Assembly: GCA_003144015.1 (NCBI GenBank)
Contig: QFWS01000006.1
Location: forward strand, 124,001 to 188,000
Length of the DNA: 64,000 bases
Source: Flavobacteriaceae bacterium LYZ1037
Lineage (GTDB): Bacteria > Bacteroidota > Bacteroidia > Flavobacteriales > Flavobacteriaceae
Reading direction: 5' to 3'
The notes below the pieces were generated by a model, which ran no database searches, was not told the DNA's origin, and saw nothing but the letters and a program-made list of their open reading frames with translations. The translations under genes were made by a program, and so were the position numbers. The first letter of the stretch is position 1; each line of letters begins with the position of its first letter. Below, piece after piece: positions 16,132 to 24,834 of the stretch.

Positions 16132-17016
16132 ATGAAAATTGCAATTTTTGGACAATTCTATCATAAAAATGCGGAAGAAGCTGTAGAAATTCTACTAGAT
16201 TATCTTTTTAACAAGCAAATTGATGTTTATATAGAAGAAAACTTTTACGACATTATAAACCATCAACTTACCAGCCATAAAAATTATGACAAATTTAAAA
16301 CCTTTCAAGTTTTAGACAAAAGCTTCAACCTTTTAATTAGTATTGGCGGCGATGGTACCATGCTAAGAACCACGACCTTAGTTAAGGATTTAGACATACC
16401 AATTGTAGGTATTAATACAGGTCGTTTAGGCTTTTTGGCCACCATTCAAAACGAAAACATTATTGAAGCCATAGACGATATATTATCTGGCAATTATAAA
16501 ATATCTGAACGCAGCTTACTGGCTATAAAAACATCTCCGGAACATAAAGAATTTGAAGATTTAAATTTTGCATTAAATGAGATTGCTATAAGCAGAAAAA
16601 ACACAACCTCGATGATAACTGTAGAAACTAGGTTAAACGGAGAGTACTTAACATCTTATTGGAGCGATGGCTTAATAGTTTCCACACCAACTGGCTCTAC
16701 AGGATACTCTTTAAGTTGTGGTGGCCCAGTAATAACCCCAGACACTAACAGCCTGGTTCTAACACCAATAGCCCCACATAATTTAAGTGCTAGGCCATTA
16801 ATAATTACAGATTCTACAGAGATTCAGCTTAAAGTAAGTGGTCGTGAAGACAATTTCTTAATATCATTAGATTCAAGAATTGCAACTTTAAGCAATAATA
16901 CAGTTGTTACAATAAAAAAAGCCCCATTTAAAATAAAAATGATTGAACTTCTAAAAGAAAGTTTTTTAGATACACTTCGCAAAAAGCTACTTTGGGGTGA
17001 AGACAGACGTAATTAA
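16132..17016 (+). CDS. nadK: NAD kinase
   Basis: A 294-residue NAD kinase that phosphorylates NAD+ to NADP+. The catalytic G-G-D-G-T motif is at residues 72-76 (Asp74), the N-E loop is in F-A-L-N-E-I-A-I, and T-P-T-G-S-T-G-Y-S-L-S-x-G-G-P marks the family's conserved glycine-rich segment. I chose ATG 16132; a GTG three codons upstream overlaps the CBS gene stop and is less likely. It is cotranscribed with the CBS-domain gene. Confidence 0.96.
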   Translation: MKIAIFGQFYHKNAEEAVEILLDYLFNKQIDVYIEENFYDIINHQLTSHKNYDKFKTFQVLDKSFNLLISIGGDGTMLRTTTLVKDLDIPIVGINTGRLGFLATIQNENIIEAIDDILSGNYKISERSLLAIKTSPEHKEFEDLNFALNEIAISRKNTTSMITVETRLNGEYLTSYWSDGLIVSTPTGSTGYSLSCGGPVITPDTNSLVLTPIAPHNLSARPLIITDSTEIQLKVSGREDNFLISLDSRIATLSNNTVVTIKKAPFKIKMIELLKESFLDTLRKKLLWGEDRRN

Positions 17017-17067
17017 ACAATAATTTGTAAGAAAAACTGTTTTATTCCTAATACAATTTGATTCAAA

Positions 17068-17099
17068 TTGTTATAGGCTAATCTTATTTATTATATTTG
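17068..17099 (+). promoter_or_regulatory. Promoter of the DUF6089-uppS-bamA cluster
   Basis: TTG (17068-17070), 21 bases, TATATTTG (17092-17099). Transcription would start near 17105, only about 12 bases before the DUF6089 ATG at 17117. Confidence 0.55.
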
Positions 17100-17116
17100 C
17101 AAACTTTTGAACATTT

Positions 17117-17806
17117 ATGAGGTATTTAACCATAATATTTTTTTCCATAATTACCATTCAATTAAGTCATTCTCAAACACACGAAATTGGGGTGTTTTTG
17201 GGTGGGAGTAATTTTATAGGAGATGTTGGTGCAACAACTTACATTGCTCCAAACAAACCTGCTTTTGGTGGTATTTATAAATGGAATAGAAGCCCTAGAC
17301 ATTCGTTTAGGTTCTCGTTAATATATTCTGAATTAGAAGGAAAAGATTCAAAATCTGATGATCCAAGACGTCAAGAAAGAGACTATAATTTTAACAACCA
17401 CCTTGTTGAGGCCTCTCTTGGATTAGAATTTACATTTTTAGATTTCGATCTTCATGCTGAAAAAAATAAAGCAACACCCTATTTATATTCTGGTATCACT
17501 GTAGCCTATCACGATAATTTTTTCTTTACAAGACAAGGCGTATATACTTCAGAAAACACAACAAGTATTGCTTATGGCATACCAATGGTTCTTGGTTTTA
17601 AAACAAACTTCTTGCAAAGCTTTGTTTTAGCAGCAGAAATTGGCGCCAGATATACCTTTAGCGACGAAATTGATGGAAGTGTTCCAGATTATGACAATGA
17701 TGCTCCTACAGCATTTGGAAATAAAAATAATAACGATTGGTATGTGTTTACAGGAATAACATTAACCTATACCTTTGGTAAAAAACCTTGTTATTGCGTT
17801 TTCTAA
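17117..17806 (+). CDS. DUF6089 family outer-membrane beta-barrel protein
   Basis: A 229-residue protein with a cleavable signal peptide (about residues 1-19, ending S-H-S-Q) and alternating hydrophobic beta-strands ending in an aromatic strand (Y-T-F-G-K), the profile of a small outer-membrane barrel. G-V-F-L-G-G-S-N-F-I-G-D-V-G and the final K-K-P-C-Y-C-V-F are typical of the DUF6089 family. The role is unknown. Its stop codon abuts the uppS ATG (no spacer), and bamA follows, so it belongs to an envelope-assembly operon. Confidence 0.85.
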   Translation: MRYLTIIFFSIITIQLSHSQTHEIGVFLGGSNFIGDVGATTYIAPNKPAFGGIYKWNRSPRHSFRFSLIYSELEGKDSKSDDPRRQERDYNFNNHLVEASLGLEFTFLDFDLHAEKNKATPYLYSGITVAYHDNFFFTRQGVYTSENTTSIAYGIPMVLGFKTNFLQSFVLAAEIGARYTFSDEIDGSVPDYDNDAPTAFGNKNNNDWYVFTGITLTYTFGKKPCYCVF

Positions 17807-18547
17807 ATGGATAAAAAATCTAAAATACAAACAGACAGATTACCAAAACATCTTGCCATTATCATGGATGGTAATGGACGTTGGGCTAAACAAAAAGGAA
17901 TGTTGCGCGCTTTTGGACATGAAAATGGGACAAAAGCAGTAAGACAAGTAGTAGAAGGAAGTGCCGAATTAGGCATAGAGAACTTAACCCTATATGCGTT
18001 TTCTACCGAAAACTGGAACCGACCTAAACTTGAAGTTCAAACACTTATGAAGTTACTAGTTTCTTCCTTAAAAAAAGAAATAAAAACACTTCAAGATAAT
18101 AATATCAAACTGTTAGCAATTGGCAATTTAGACGAGCTTCCTAAAAAAGCTCGAAAAGAACTTAATGAAGTTATTGAAAAAACCAAAGACAACAGTCGCA
18201 TGGTTTTGACGCTTGCTTTGAGTTATGGTTCTAGAGAAGAATTAATAAATACAGTTAAAAAAATAAGCATTAAAGTTAAAAATAATATAATTTCGCCCGA
18301 AAATATTGATGAATCGGTTATTAATGAGCATCTTTACACGCGAAATTTACATGATGTAGATTTGCTTATTAGAACAAGTGGCGAACAACGCATAAGCAAC
18401 TTCTTATTATGGCAAATTGCCTATGCAGAATTGTATTTTACAAATGTACTTTGGCCAGATTTCACAAAGGAACATTTATACGAAGCAATTATAGAATATC
18501 AAAAAAGAGAAAGACGGTTTGGGAAAACAAGTGAACAAATTAACTAA
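17807..18547 (+). CDS. uppS: Isoprenyl transferase (undecaprenyl diphosphate synthase)
   Basis: A 246-residue cis-prenyltransferase making the C55 carrier for peptidoglycan and other surface glycans. The catalytic signature I-I-M-D-G-N-G-R-W-A is at residues 18-27 (Asp21), and further motifs are S-T-E-N-W-x-R-P and the C-terminal R-T-S-G-E-Q-R-I-S-N-F-L-L-W-Q. It directly follows the DUF6089 gene and its end overlaps the possible starts of bamA, so lipid-carrier synthesis and outer-membrane assembly are translationally coupled. Confidence 0.97.
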   Translation: MDKKSKIQTDRLPKHLAIIMDGNGRWAKQKGMLRAFGHENGTKAVRQVVEGSAELGIENLTLYAFSTENWNRPKLEVQTLMKLLVSSLKKEIKTLQDNNIKLLAIGNLDELPKKARKELNEVIEKTKDNSRMVLTLALSYGSREELINTVKKISIKVKNNIISPENIDESVINEHLYTRNLHDVDLLIRTSGEQRISNFLLWQIAYAELYFTNVLWPDFTKEHLYEAIIEYQKRERRFGKTSEQIN

Positions 18548-21161
18548 TAAAATACTATTGAAAACATATTTACTATCAATCTTTACATTAATACTTTTTG
18601 TAAATATTCAATCTATACAAGCACAAGACAATGTACAAAATGGTGAAAAATATATTATAGGAGGTATTTCAGTTAAAGGAAACACCAGCTTTAGTGAACA
18701 AACCATTATTACTTATTCTGGCCTTAGAGCTGGTGAAGAGGTTATAATTCCTGGAGATAAAATTAGTGCTGCTATTAAAAAACTTTGGAACTCTAATCTA
18801 TTTAATAATATAGAAATGTATATTAATAGAATAGAAGGTAATGAAGTTTTCTTAGAAATAAGATTGGAAGATTTACCTGAAATTAACGAGGTAAAGATTA
18901 ATGGTGTTAAAAAGAATAAAAAGAAAAAAATTATTGAAGAAAATACTTTAAACAAAGGAGTCAAAGTAACGGAAAACCTGTTAACAACTACTAAAAATTA
19001 TCTTGAAAGTAAATACAAAAAAGAAGGATTCTACAATGCTAAAGTAAACATAAATACTATAGAGATAGAACAGGTTGATACACTTCAAACTTCAACCAGA
19101 GCTATGAATATGGTTGTGAATATTGATAAAGGTAAAAAAGTAAAAGTAAAAGAAATTGTTTTTAATGGGAATACGGTTTTAAAAGATAGCAAGCTTAAAA
19201 AAGCTATGAAAAACACCAAACAGAAAAACATTACACATATTCTTAAACGTTCAAAGTACATTGAAGCAGATTATAAAACAGACCTTAACAGTATTGTAGA
19301 CAAATACAAAGAGAATGGCTATAGAGATGCTAGAATCACTTCAGATAGTATTGTTGTTTTAGATAAGAAAAATGTGGCTCTTTATATTGATCTTGAAGAA
19401 GGAGAACTCTATAAATTTGGGAAAATAGATTTTATTGGTAATACGGTTTATTCAGACGAATTATTACATAGAGTTTTAAGAATCAATCCTGGCGAGACAT
19501 ATAATGGTGTTTTACTTGAAAAAAGAATTGCAGATGTAGAAAACCCTGAAGCAAACGATATTACAAACTTATATCAAAACAACGGTTACTTATTCTCAAA
19601 TATTAATACAGTAGAAGTAAGTGCTGAAGGTAATGTTATCGATTTAGAGATTAGAATTTCAGAAGGAAAACCCGTTTATTTTAACAATGTCACTGTTGTT
19701 GGTAACGATGTTACAAACGATCATGTTATCTATAGAGAACTGCATACCCGACCAGGGCAATTATACAACAAATCTAATGTTATTAGAACCATTAGAGAGT
19801 TAAGTGCATTAGGATTCTTCGATCCAGCACAACTAACAACCGATTTCCCTAACCCTAACCCTAACGAAGGGACCATAGATTTAGAATATACTGTTGTAGA
19901 AACAGGATCTAGCCAAATAGAATTACAAGGTGGTTATGGTGGAGGTGGTTTTATTGGAACCTTAGGTTTATCTTTTAATAATTTTTCACTTAGAAATATT
20001 TTTAATCTAAAATCTTATCAACCAGTACCTAGAGGTGATGGCCAAAAATTAGCCTTACGTTTACAAGCTAGTCAGTTCTACCAAACCTATAGCTTCTCTT
20101 TTACTGAACCATGGTTAGGAGGTGAAAAACCAGTACAATTATCTACATCTGTATCGCATACAAAACAATTTTTATACAACTCTCAAACTGGAAAAGCCGA
20201 TAAAGACAAGCGTTTTAATATTACGGGAATCTCAGTAGGTTTAGCAAAACGTTTAAATGTGCCAGATAATTACTTTACATTATCTCAATCTGTAAGTTAC
20301 CAACATTATAATTTAAAAAATTATAATACGGGGCTATTTACCTTTGGTGATGGCTACTCAAATAACTTAGCATATACCATTGGATTAAGTAGAAACAGTA
20401 CCTATAACGACCCTGTGTTTCCAGTTGGTGGTTCAAATTTTAGTGTAAGCGCTAAATTAACATTACCATATTCTTTATTCAATAATGTAGATTATAACGC
20501 GTTAAAACATGAAAGAGAAGAATTATACGACATTGTTAACAATTCTTCAGATCAAGATGCACGTAATGAAGCATACGCAGGAATTTCAGAAATAGATCAA
20601 GAACGTTTTAAATGGTTAGAATTTTATAAAATAAAATTTAAAGCCGAATGGTACCAAGAAATTATTAAAAAGTTGGTTTTAAAACCTAGTGCAGAATTTG
20701 GATTCTTAGGAGCATACAATCAAGACCGAGGTGATATTCCATTCGAACGATTCTTTCTTGGAGGAGATGGCTTAGGTTCTTATAGTTTAGATGGTAGAGA
20801 GTCTATTGCATTACGTGGTTACCCAAACCAATCTATTCAGCCAGTAGATTCAAACGGAAATGTAACAAATGATGGTGGAACTATTTATAATAAATTTTCA
20901 TTAGAGTTAAGATATCCTATTACCTTAAAACAACAAGCAAAAATATTTGTTTTAGGTTTTATGGAAGGTGGAATTTCATTTAACGATTTTAAAGATTATA
21001 GCCCTTATGATCTTAAGAGATCTGCAGGTGTAGGCTTACGTGTATTCATGCCAGCATTTGGTTTATTAGGGATTGACTTTGGTTATGGATTCGATCCAGT
21101 TCCTGGTCAAACACAACCTAATGGATGGGAAACACACTTTATTATTGGGCAACAATTTTAA
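18531..21161 (+). CDS. bamA: Outer-membrane protein assembly factor BamA
   Basis: About 876 residues: a signal peptide (ending I-Q-A-Q), five POTRA domains (about residues 35-440, e.g. I-S-V-K-G-N-T-S-F-S at the start and V-V-G-N-D-V-T-N-D-H late), and a 16-strand barrel of the surface-antigen family ending in phenylalanine. It inserts barrel proteins into the outer membrane. There is no ATG start: TTG 18519, GTG 18531 and TTG 18558 are all in frame, the first two inside uppS and the last 11 bases after its stop. GTG is given; TTG 18558 also yields a normal signal peptide beginning with Lys at position 2. Two Skp-type periplasmic chaperone genes follow. Confidence 0.95.
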   Translation: MNKLTNKILLKTYLLSIFTLILFVNIQSIQAQDNVQNGEKYIIGGISVKGNTSFSEQTIITYSGLRAGEEVIIPGDKISAAIKKLWNSNLFNNIEMYINRIEGNEVFLEIRLEDLPEINEVKINGVKKNKKKKIIEENTLNKGVKVTENLLTTTKNYLESKYKKEGFYNAKVNINTIEIEQVDTLQTSTRAMNMVVNIDKGKKVKVKEIVFNGNTVLKDSKLKKAMKNTKQKNITHILKRSKYIEADYKTDLNSIVDKYKENGYRDARITSDSIVVLDKKNVALYIDLEEGELYKFGKIDFIGNTVYSDELLHRVLRINPGETYNGVLLEKRIADVENPEANDITNLYQNNGYLFSNINTVEVSAEGNVIDLEIRISEGKPVYFNNVTVVGNDVTNDHVIYRELHTRPGQLYNKSNVIRTIRELSALGFFDPAQLTTDFPNPNPNEGTIDLEYTVVETGSSQIELQGGYGGGGFIGTLGLSFNNFSLRNIFNLKSYQPVPRGDGQKLALRLQASQFYQTYSFSFTEPWLGGEKPVQLSTSVSHTKQFLYNSQTGKADKDKRFNITGISVGLAKRLNVPDNYFTLSQSVSYQHYNLKNYNTGLFTFGDGYSNNLAYTIGLSRNSTYNDPVFPVGGSNFSVSAKLTLPYSLFNNVDYNALKHEREELYDIVNNSSDQDARNEAYAGISEIDQERFKWLEFYKIKFKAEWYQEIIKKLVLKPSAEFGFLGAYNQDRGDIPFERFFLGGDGLGSYSLDGRESIALRGYPNQSIQPVDSNGNVTNDGGTIYNKFSLELRYPITLKQQAKIFVLGFMEGGISFNDFKDYSPYDLKRSAGVGLRVFMPAFGLLGIDFGYGFDPVPGQTQPNGWETHFIIGQQF

Positions 21162-21323
21162 TTTGGCACGATATTTTCTAATAACAATTTGATTATTTAA
21201 TTTAAGAATTAAAATTTTTAAAGTTAAATTTCGTTAATTTTGAAAATATTAGTTCAAAAATTGACAGACATATTAAATAATCCTCTGTCTCTTTTAGAAT
21301 TTATAGACCAAAAATTATAAAAT

Positions 21324-22331
21324 ATGAAACAGATGAAAATAAAAGTTCTTTTCTTACTGGTTATAGTATGTATGATTAGTCTATCTGCTCAAGCACAACG
21401 TGGTGTTAGAATTGGGTATATAGATACTGAGTACATTTTACAAAACGTTCCGGAATATCAAGAAGCTACGGCTCAATTAAACAGTAAAGTTCAAAAATGG
21501 AAAACTGAAATTGAAAGTCAATTAAGCGAGATAGAACAAAAACGCAAAGATTTAAGTAACGAAAAAGCACTTTTAACTAAAGAACTTATTGAAGAGCGTG
21601 AAGAAGATATAAGTTTTGAAGAAAAAGAAATTTTAGATTATCAGCAAAATCGTTTTGGTCCAAATGGTGATTTAATGATTCAGAAGAGACAATTAATTCA
21701 GCCCATTCAAGATCAGATTTTTGCAGCTGTTCAAGATATTGCTGAAAAAAGAAAATACGATTTTGTATTCGATAAATCTGCAGATGTTGTGATGCTGTAT
21801 TCAGCAGAAAGATTCGATTTTAGTGAAGAAGTTATTAGAAGTATTTCAAGAAGCGCTAAACGTACACAGGCCGAATCAAGATCTGAAAGAAGAGCTGCTG
21901 AAGATGAAGAACTTCATCCAGAAATAGATAAAGAACAAGAAGCAAAAGAAGCTGCTGCTGAAGCAAAAAGACAAGAAGCTTTAGACGAACGCGAACAAAG
22001 ACAATTAGAAGTTCAGAACCGAAGAGATAGTATTATAGCAGAAAGAGCTCGTTTAAAAGAAGAGAGATTAAATGCTAGATTGAATGATGGTAATGAAACA
22101 ATAGGTGAAGATGGCGAAGTTATTGAAGGCGAACAAAAAACTAGAGAAGAAATTTTAGAAGAACGTAAGCAACAAAAATTAAAAGATAGAGAACTTAGAA
22201 AGCAAGAACTAGAAGCAAGAAAACAACAAATTCTAGAAGAAAGACAAAAAGCAAAAGAAGAAAGAGAAAAACAAGCAGAAGAGAATAATAATACAGACGG
22301 CACAGAGCCTGACGACACAAATAACAATTAA
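21324..22331 (+). CDS. OmpH/Skp family periplasmic chaperone with long charged tail
   Basis: A 335-residue protein, about twice the usual Skp length. After the signal peptide (ending A-Q-A-Q) comes a complete OmpH domain (about residues 28-175, starting R-I-G-Y-I-D-T-E-Y-I-L). A further 160 residues follow, made almost only of E, K, R, Q, A and D in helical heptad-like runs, ending in an acidic/Asn tail. Skp chaperones hold unfolded outer-membrane proteins and hand them to BamA, which is encoded just upstream. Whether the tail is a coiled coil, a membrane or wall tether, or simply disordered cannot be told. A -7-like TAATTTTG at 21235-21242 could give a separate transcript. Confidence 0.88.
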   Translation: MKQMKIKVLFLLVIVCMISLSAQAQRGVRIGYIDTEYILQNVPEYQEATAQLNSKVQKWKTEIESQLSEIEQKRKDLSNEKALLTKELIEEREEDISFEEKEILDYQQNRFGPNGDLMIQKRQLIQPIQDQIFAAVQDIAEKRKYDFVFDKSADVVMLYSAERFDFSEEVIRSISRSAKRTQAESRSERRAAEDEELHPEIDKEQEAKEAAAEAKRQEALDEREQRQLEVQNRRDSIIAERARLKEERLNARLNDGNETIGEDGEVIEGEQKTREEILEERKQQKLKDRELRKQELEARKQQILEERQKAKEEREKQAEENNNTDGTEPDDTNNN

Positions 22332-22362
22332 AATTTATAACACACATTAATACTATTTAAAA

Positions 22363-22872
22363 ATGAAACATTTCAAGACCCTTTTATTGGCAACAGCTTT
22401 ATTTATTGGAGCAACAAGTTTAACACAAGCTCAAAGTAAAGTAGCTCATATTAATACACAAACATTAATTCAAGCTATGCCAGATATGAATACTGCTCAA
22501 GCTGAAATGGATAAGCTTGGTAAAACTTACGAAGCAGATATTCAAGCTATGGTTACTGAGTATCAAAACAAAATGAAACAATACGAAGCTGAAGTTGCTA
22601 CTAAAACTGACGAAGAAAATCAAAAACGTGCAGTTGAAGTACAAACAATGCAACAAAACATTCAACAATACCAAAGCAATGCGCAACAAGAAATGCAGAA
22701 AAAAGAAGTTGACTTATTAAAGCCAATTACTGAAAAAGCAAAAGCTGCTATTCTTAAAGTTGCAAGAGCTCAAGGTTTTGATTATGTATTAGATTCTACT
22801 CAAGGTGGTGGCGTAATTATGGCTGACGGTAAAAACTTATTAGACGATGTTAAAAAAGAATTAGGAATCTAA
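22363..22872 (+). CDS. OmpH/Skp family periplasmic chaperone (standard length)
   Basis: A 169-residue Skp homologue with signal peptide (T-Q-A-Q, cleavage near residue 24) and the OmpH fold: K-V-A-H-I-N-T-Q-T-L-I at the start, two long helices rich in Gln and Glu, and the closing K-V-A-R-A-Q-G-F-D-Y-V-L-D segment. It lies 31 bases behind the longer paralogue and ends with a strong terminator, completing the bamA-skp-skp unit. Confidence 0.93.
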   Translation: MKHFKTLLLATALFIGATSLTQAQSKVAHINTQTLIQAMPDMNTAQAEMDKLGKTYEADIQAMVTEYQNKMKQYEAEVATKTDEENQKRAVEVQTMQQNIQQYQSNAQQEMQKKEVDLLKPITEKAKAAILKVARAQGFDYVLDSTQGGGVIMADGKNLLDDVKKELGI

Positions 22873-22898
22873 TTTATTTTTTAAAATATATTTTTTAA

Positions 22899-22927
22899 AA
22901 GCCACTTTATATAAGTGGCTTTTTTTA
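22899..22927 (+). terminator. Terminator of the bamA-skp-skp operon
   Basis: AAGCCACTT (22899-22907) and AAGTGGCTT (22913-22921) around a five-base loop followed by a T-run. The T-run merges with a TATTTTTG (22926-22933) that could be a -7 element for murI. Confidence 0.9.
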
Positions 22928-22940
22928 TTTTTGGGTAACT

Positions 22941-23720
22941 ATGAGTAAACAACCTATAGGTATTTTCGATTCTGGTGTTGGTGGCACTTCCATTTGGAGA
23001 GAGCTCAAACTTTTATTACCTCATGAAAACACTTTATACCTTGCTGATAGTAAGAATGCGCCTTATGGTGAAAAAACCAAAGATGAGATTGTAGCACTTA
23101 GTAAGAAAAACATCGATTTACTTTTAAGTAAAGATTCCAAATTAATTGTTGTCGCCTGTAATACGGCAACCACAAATGCAATAGCTATTTTAAGAGACAG
23201 CTACTCCATTCCTATTATTGGTATTGAGCCAGCAATTAAGCCTGCAGCCTTACAAACTAAAACTAAAGCTATTGGGATTCTTGCAACAAAAGGCACACTT
23301 TCTAGCAGGTTATTTCACGATACATCAGATCTGTATACTAATGGCATTAAAGTTATAGAGCAAGTTGGAGAAGGCTTAGTACAATTAATTGAATCTGGTA
23401 AAATAAATTCAGAAGAGATGAGTTCGCTTTTAAAAGTTTATATAGAACCCATGTTAGATGCCAATATCGATTATTTGGTTTTAGGCTGTACGCATTACCC
23501 CTATTTAATGCCTCAACTTCTAGAGATTCTACCAAAACATATTAAAATAATTGATTCTGGCGAAGCTGTTGCTAAACAAACTCTTTCCGTGTTAAAACAA
23601 AACCAAATTTTAAACAGTTCAAAACAACAGCCAAAATTTCAATTTTTTTCTAATGGAGATTTAGAGGTTTTAACGTCACTTGTTGGAGAAAAACACAGCA
23701 TTGAATATTTAGACTTTTAA
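22941..23720 (+). CDS. murI: Glutamate racemase
   Basis: A 259-residue racemase supplying D-glutamate for peptidoglycan. The two catalytic cysteines are C73 (V-A-C-N-T-A-T) and C183 (L-G-C-T-H-Y-P), and the N-terminal I-G-I-F-D-S-G-V-G-G is canonical. It lies directly after the terminator of the bamA-skp unit on the same strand, so it probably has its own promoter, with a very short leader. It converges with the DUF6265 gene (7 bases between stops). Confidence 0.97.
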   Translation: MSKQPIGIFDSGVGGTSIWRELKLLLPHENTLYLADSKNAPYGEKTKDEIVALSKKNIDLLLSKDSKLIVVACNTATTNAIAILRDSYSIPIIGIEPAIKPAALQTKTKAIGILATKGTLSSRLFHDTSDLYTNGIKVIEQVGEGLVQLIESGKINSEEMSSLLKVYIEPMLDANIDYLVLGCTHYPYLMPQLLEILPKHIKIIDSGEAVAKQTLSVLKQNQILNSSKQQPKFQFFSNGDLEVLTSLVGEKHSIEYLDF

Positions 23721-23727
23721 CGACATC

Positions 23728-24219
23728 TTATTGACGTTTAAAATAGAAATTTACTTTTTGCTTCTCGCCTTTAATCGTTCCTTCAATCCAGGCATGAATA
23801 GAATCTTTTACTGGGTTTGAATACGATATACGACTAGGGAAATCATGTTCTGGGTTTTCAAATGTAAACACACCTTTCTCCTTTGAGCTTAATTTAAAAG
23901 TGACTGGTAGATTATCATTTTGATTATAAGCTACAACAGTAAATAATACTTCATTTTTATTTTGTTGTAATGTGACACGTTCTGCAAAAACTGTATCATT
24001 TTTAACTAAAGTAAAACTATGAGCAATTAAAGTACTATCGTTTAATTTAGACCAGTTTTCATAAGATTTTTCTTCTTCTGTAATATTTGTCCAATGACCT
24101 ATTAGCCATTGTAAGTCTTCAATTTCATTATAACTATTAATGAGCTCAATAGCTTGTTTCCCCTCATTTTTACATGAAACAAATACACCAAAGGCAAGTA
24201 TTATTATAATATTTTTCAT
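23728..24219 (-). CDS. DUF6265 family lipoprotein
   Basis: A 163-residue predicted lipoprotein: signal peptide with lipobox F-V-S-C (Cys16). The body shows the DUF6265 pattern, starting with the W-L-I-G-H-W motif and containing F-E-N-P-E-H-D-F-P and I-x-Y repeats of a small beta-barrel (lipocalin-like) fold. The function is unknown. It begins 1 base after the stop of the gamma-carbonic-anhydrase-like gene, so both are cotranscribed. Confidence 0.83.
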   Translation of the reverse strand: MKNIIIILAFGVFVSCKNEGKQAIELINSYNEIEDLQWLIGHWTNITEEEKSYENWSKLNDSTLIAHSFTLVKNDTVFAERVTLQQNKNEVLFTVVAYNQNDNLPVTFKLSSKEKGVFTFENPEHDFPSRISYSNPVKDSIHAWIEGTIKGEKQKVNFYFKRQ

Positions 24220-24220
24220 G

Positions 24221-24739
24221 TTAATCCTCTTTAAACCAACTAGAATAATTTACATAGTTTTCGGCAATTCTATTAATCTCTCCAGAAATTAATTCCATAC
24301 TAATGTCTTTCACTTTTTTTGCAGGTATTCCAGCATAAATACTACCAGTTTCAACTCTAGTATTTTTAGTAACTACAGCTCCAGCTGCAATAATAGTATT
24401 ACTTTCTACAACACAATCGTCCATTACAATACTTCCCATTCCAATAAGCACATTGTCTTGAATAGTACAACCATGTACTATCGCATTATGTCCAATAGAC
24501 ACATTATTACCAATGGTAGTTGGCGATTTTAAGTATGTAGCATGAATCACAGCGCCATCTTGAACGTTCACCTTGTTTCCCATTTTAATAAAATGTACAT
24601 CGCCTCTTATAACGGCATTAAACCAAACACTGCACGCGTTTCCCATGGTTACATCTCCTACTATAGTCGCATTTTCTGCTATAAAGCAATCTTTTGGAAT
24701 ATGAGGTCCTTTTCCGTTAACAGGTTTTATAAGAGGCAT
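24221..24739 (-). CDS. Gamma carbonic anhydrase family protein (left-handed beta-helix)
   Basis: A 172-residue hexapeptide-repeat protein. The three metal-ligand histidines of gamma carbonic anhydrases are present at H66, H84 and H89 (V-I-H-A, I-G-H-N-A-I-V-H-G), in a background of [LIV]-G-x4 repeats, followed by a C-terminal helix. Proteins of this group (YrdA/PaaY-like) form trimers; many bind zinc yet have weak or no hydratase activity. The ligands are intact, but activity cannot be claimed. Usual length for the family. Confidence 0.9.
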   Translation of the reverse strand: MPLIKPVNGKGPHIPKDCFIAENATIVGDVTMGNACSVWFNAVIRGDVHFIKMGNKVNVQDGAVIHATYLKSPTTIGNNVSIGHNAIVHGCTIQDNVLIGMGSIVMDDCVVESNTIIAAGAVVTKNTRVETGSIYAGIPAKKVKDISMELISGEINRIAENYVNYSSWFKED

Positions 24740-24803
24740 AATGCAGTTATTAGTTTTAATCTATTAAATTCAATTTTTAAAAAATAAATGTAGTAAAAAA
24801 ATA

Positions 24804-24827
24804 AAAGCCTTGAAATTTCAAGGCTTT
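24804..24827 (-). terminator. Terminator of the PorP/SprF gene
   Basis: A perfect palindrome AAAGCCTTGAAA / TTTCAAGGCTTT with a T-run on the minus strand, 7 bases after the stop codon of the gene at 24835. Confidence 0.88.
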
Positions 24828-24834
24828 AGATTCT

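Noticed and set aside
19848-19866. Telomere-like CCCTAA repeats (three units)
   Set aside because: They lie inside bamA, in frame, coding Asn-Pro-Asn-Pro-Asn before a Glu-Gly; a short codon repeat, not a structural DNA element.
22013-22327. 104-codon Ser/Phe/Leu-rich minus-strand frame over the Skp tail
   Set aside because: It is the complement of Glu/Lys/Arg-rich codons, which always yields Ser/Leu/Phe-rich antisense frames.
24542-24787. 81-codon plus-strand frame over the carbonic-anhydrase-like gene
   Set aside because: It is antisense to a well-conserved gene for nearly all its length, with no homologous look or leader signals.
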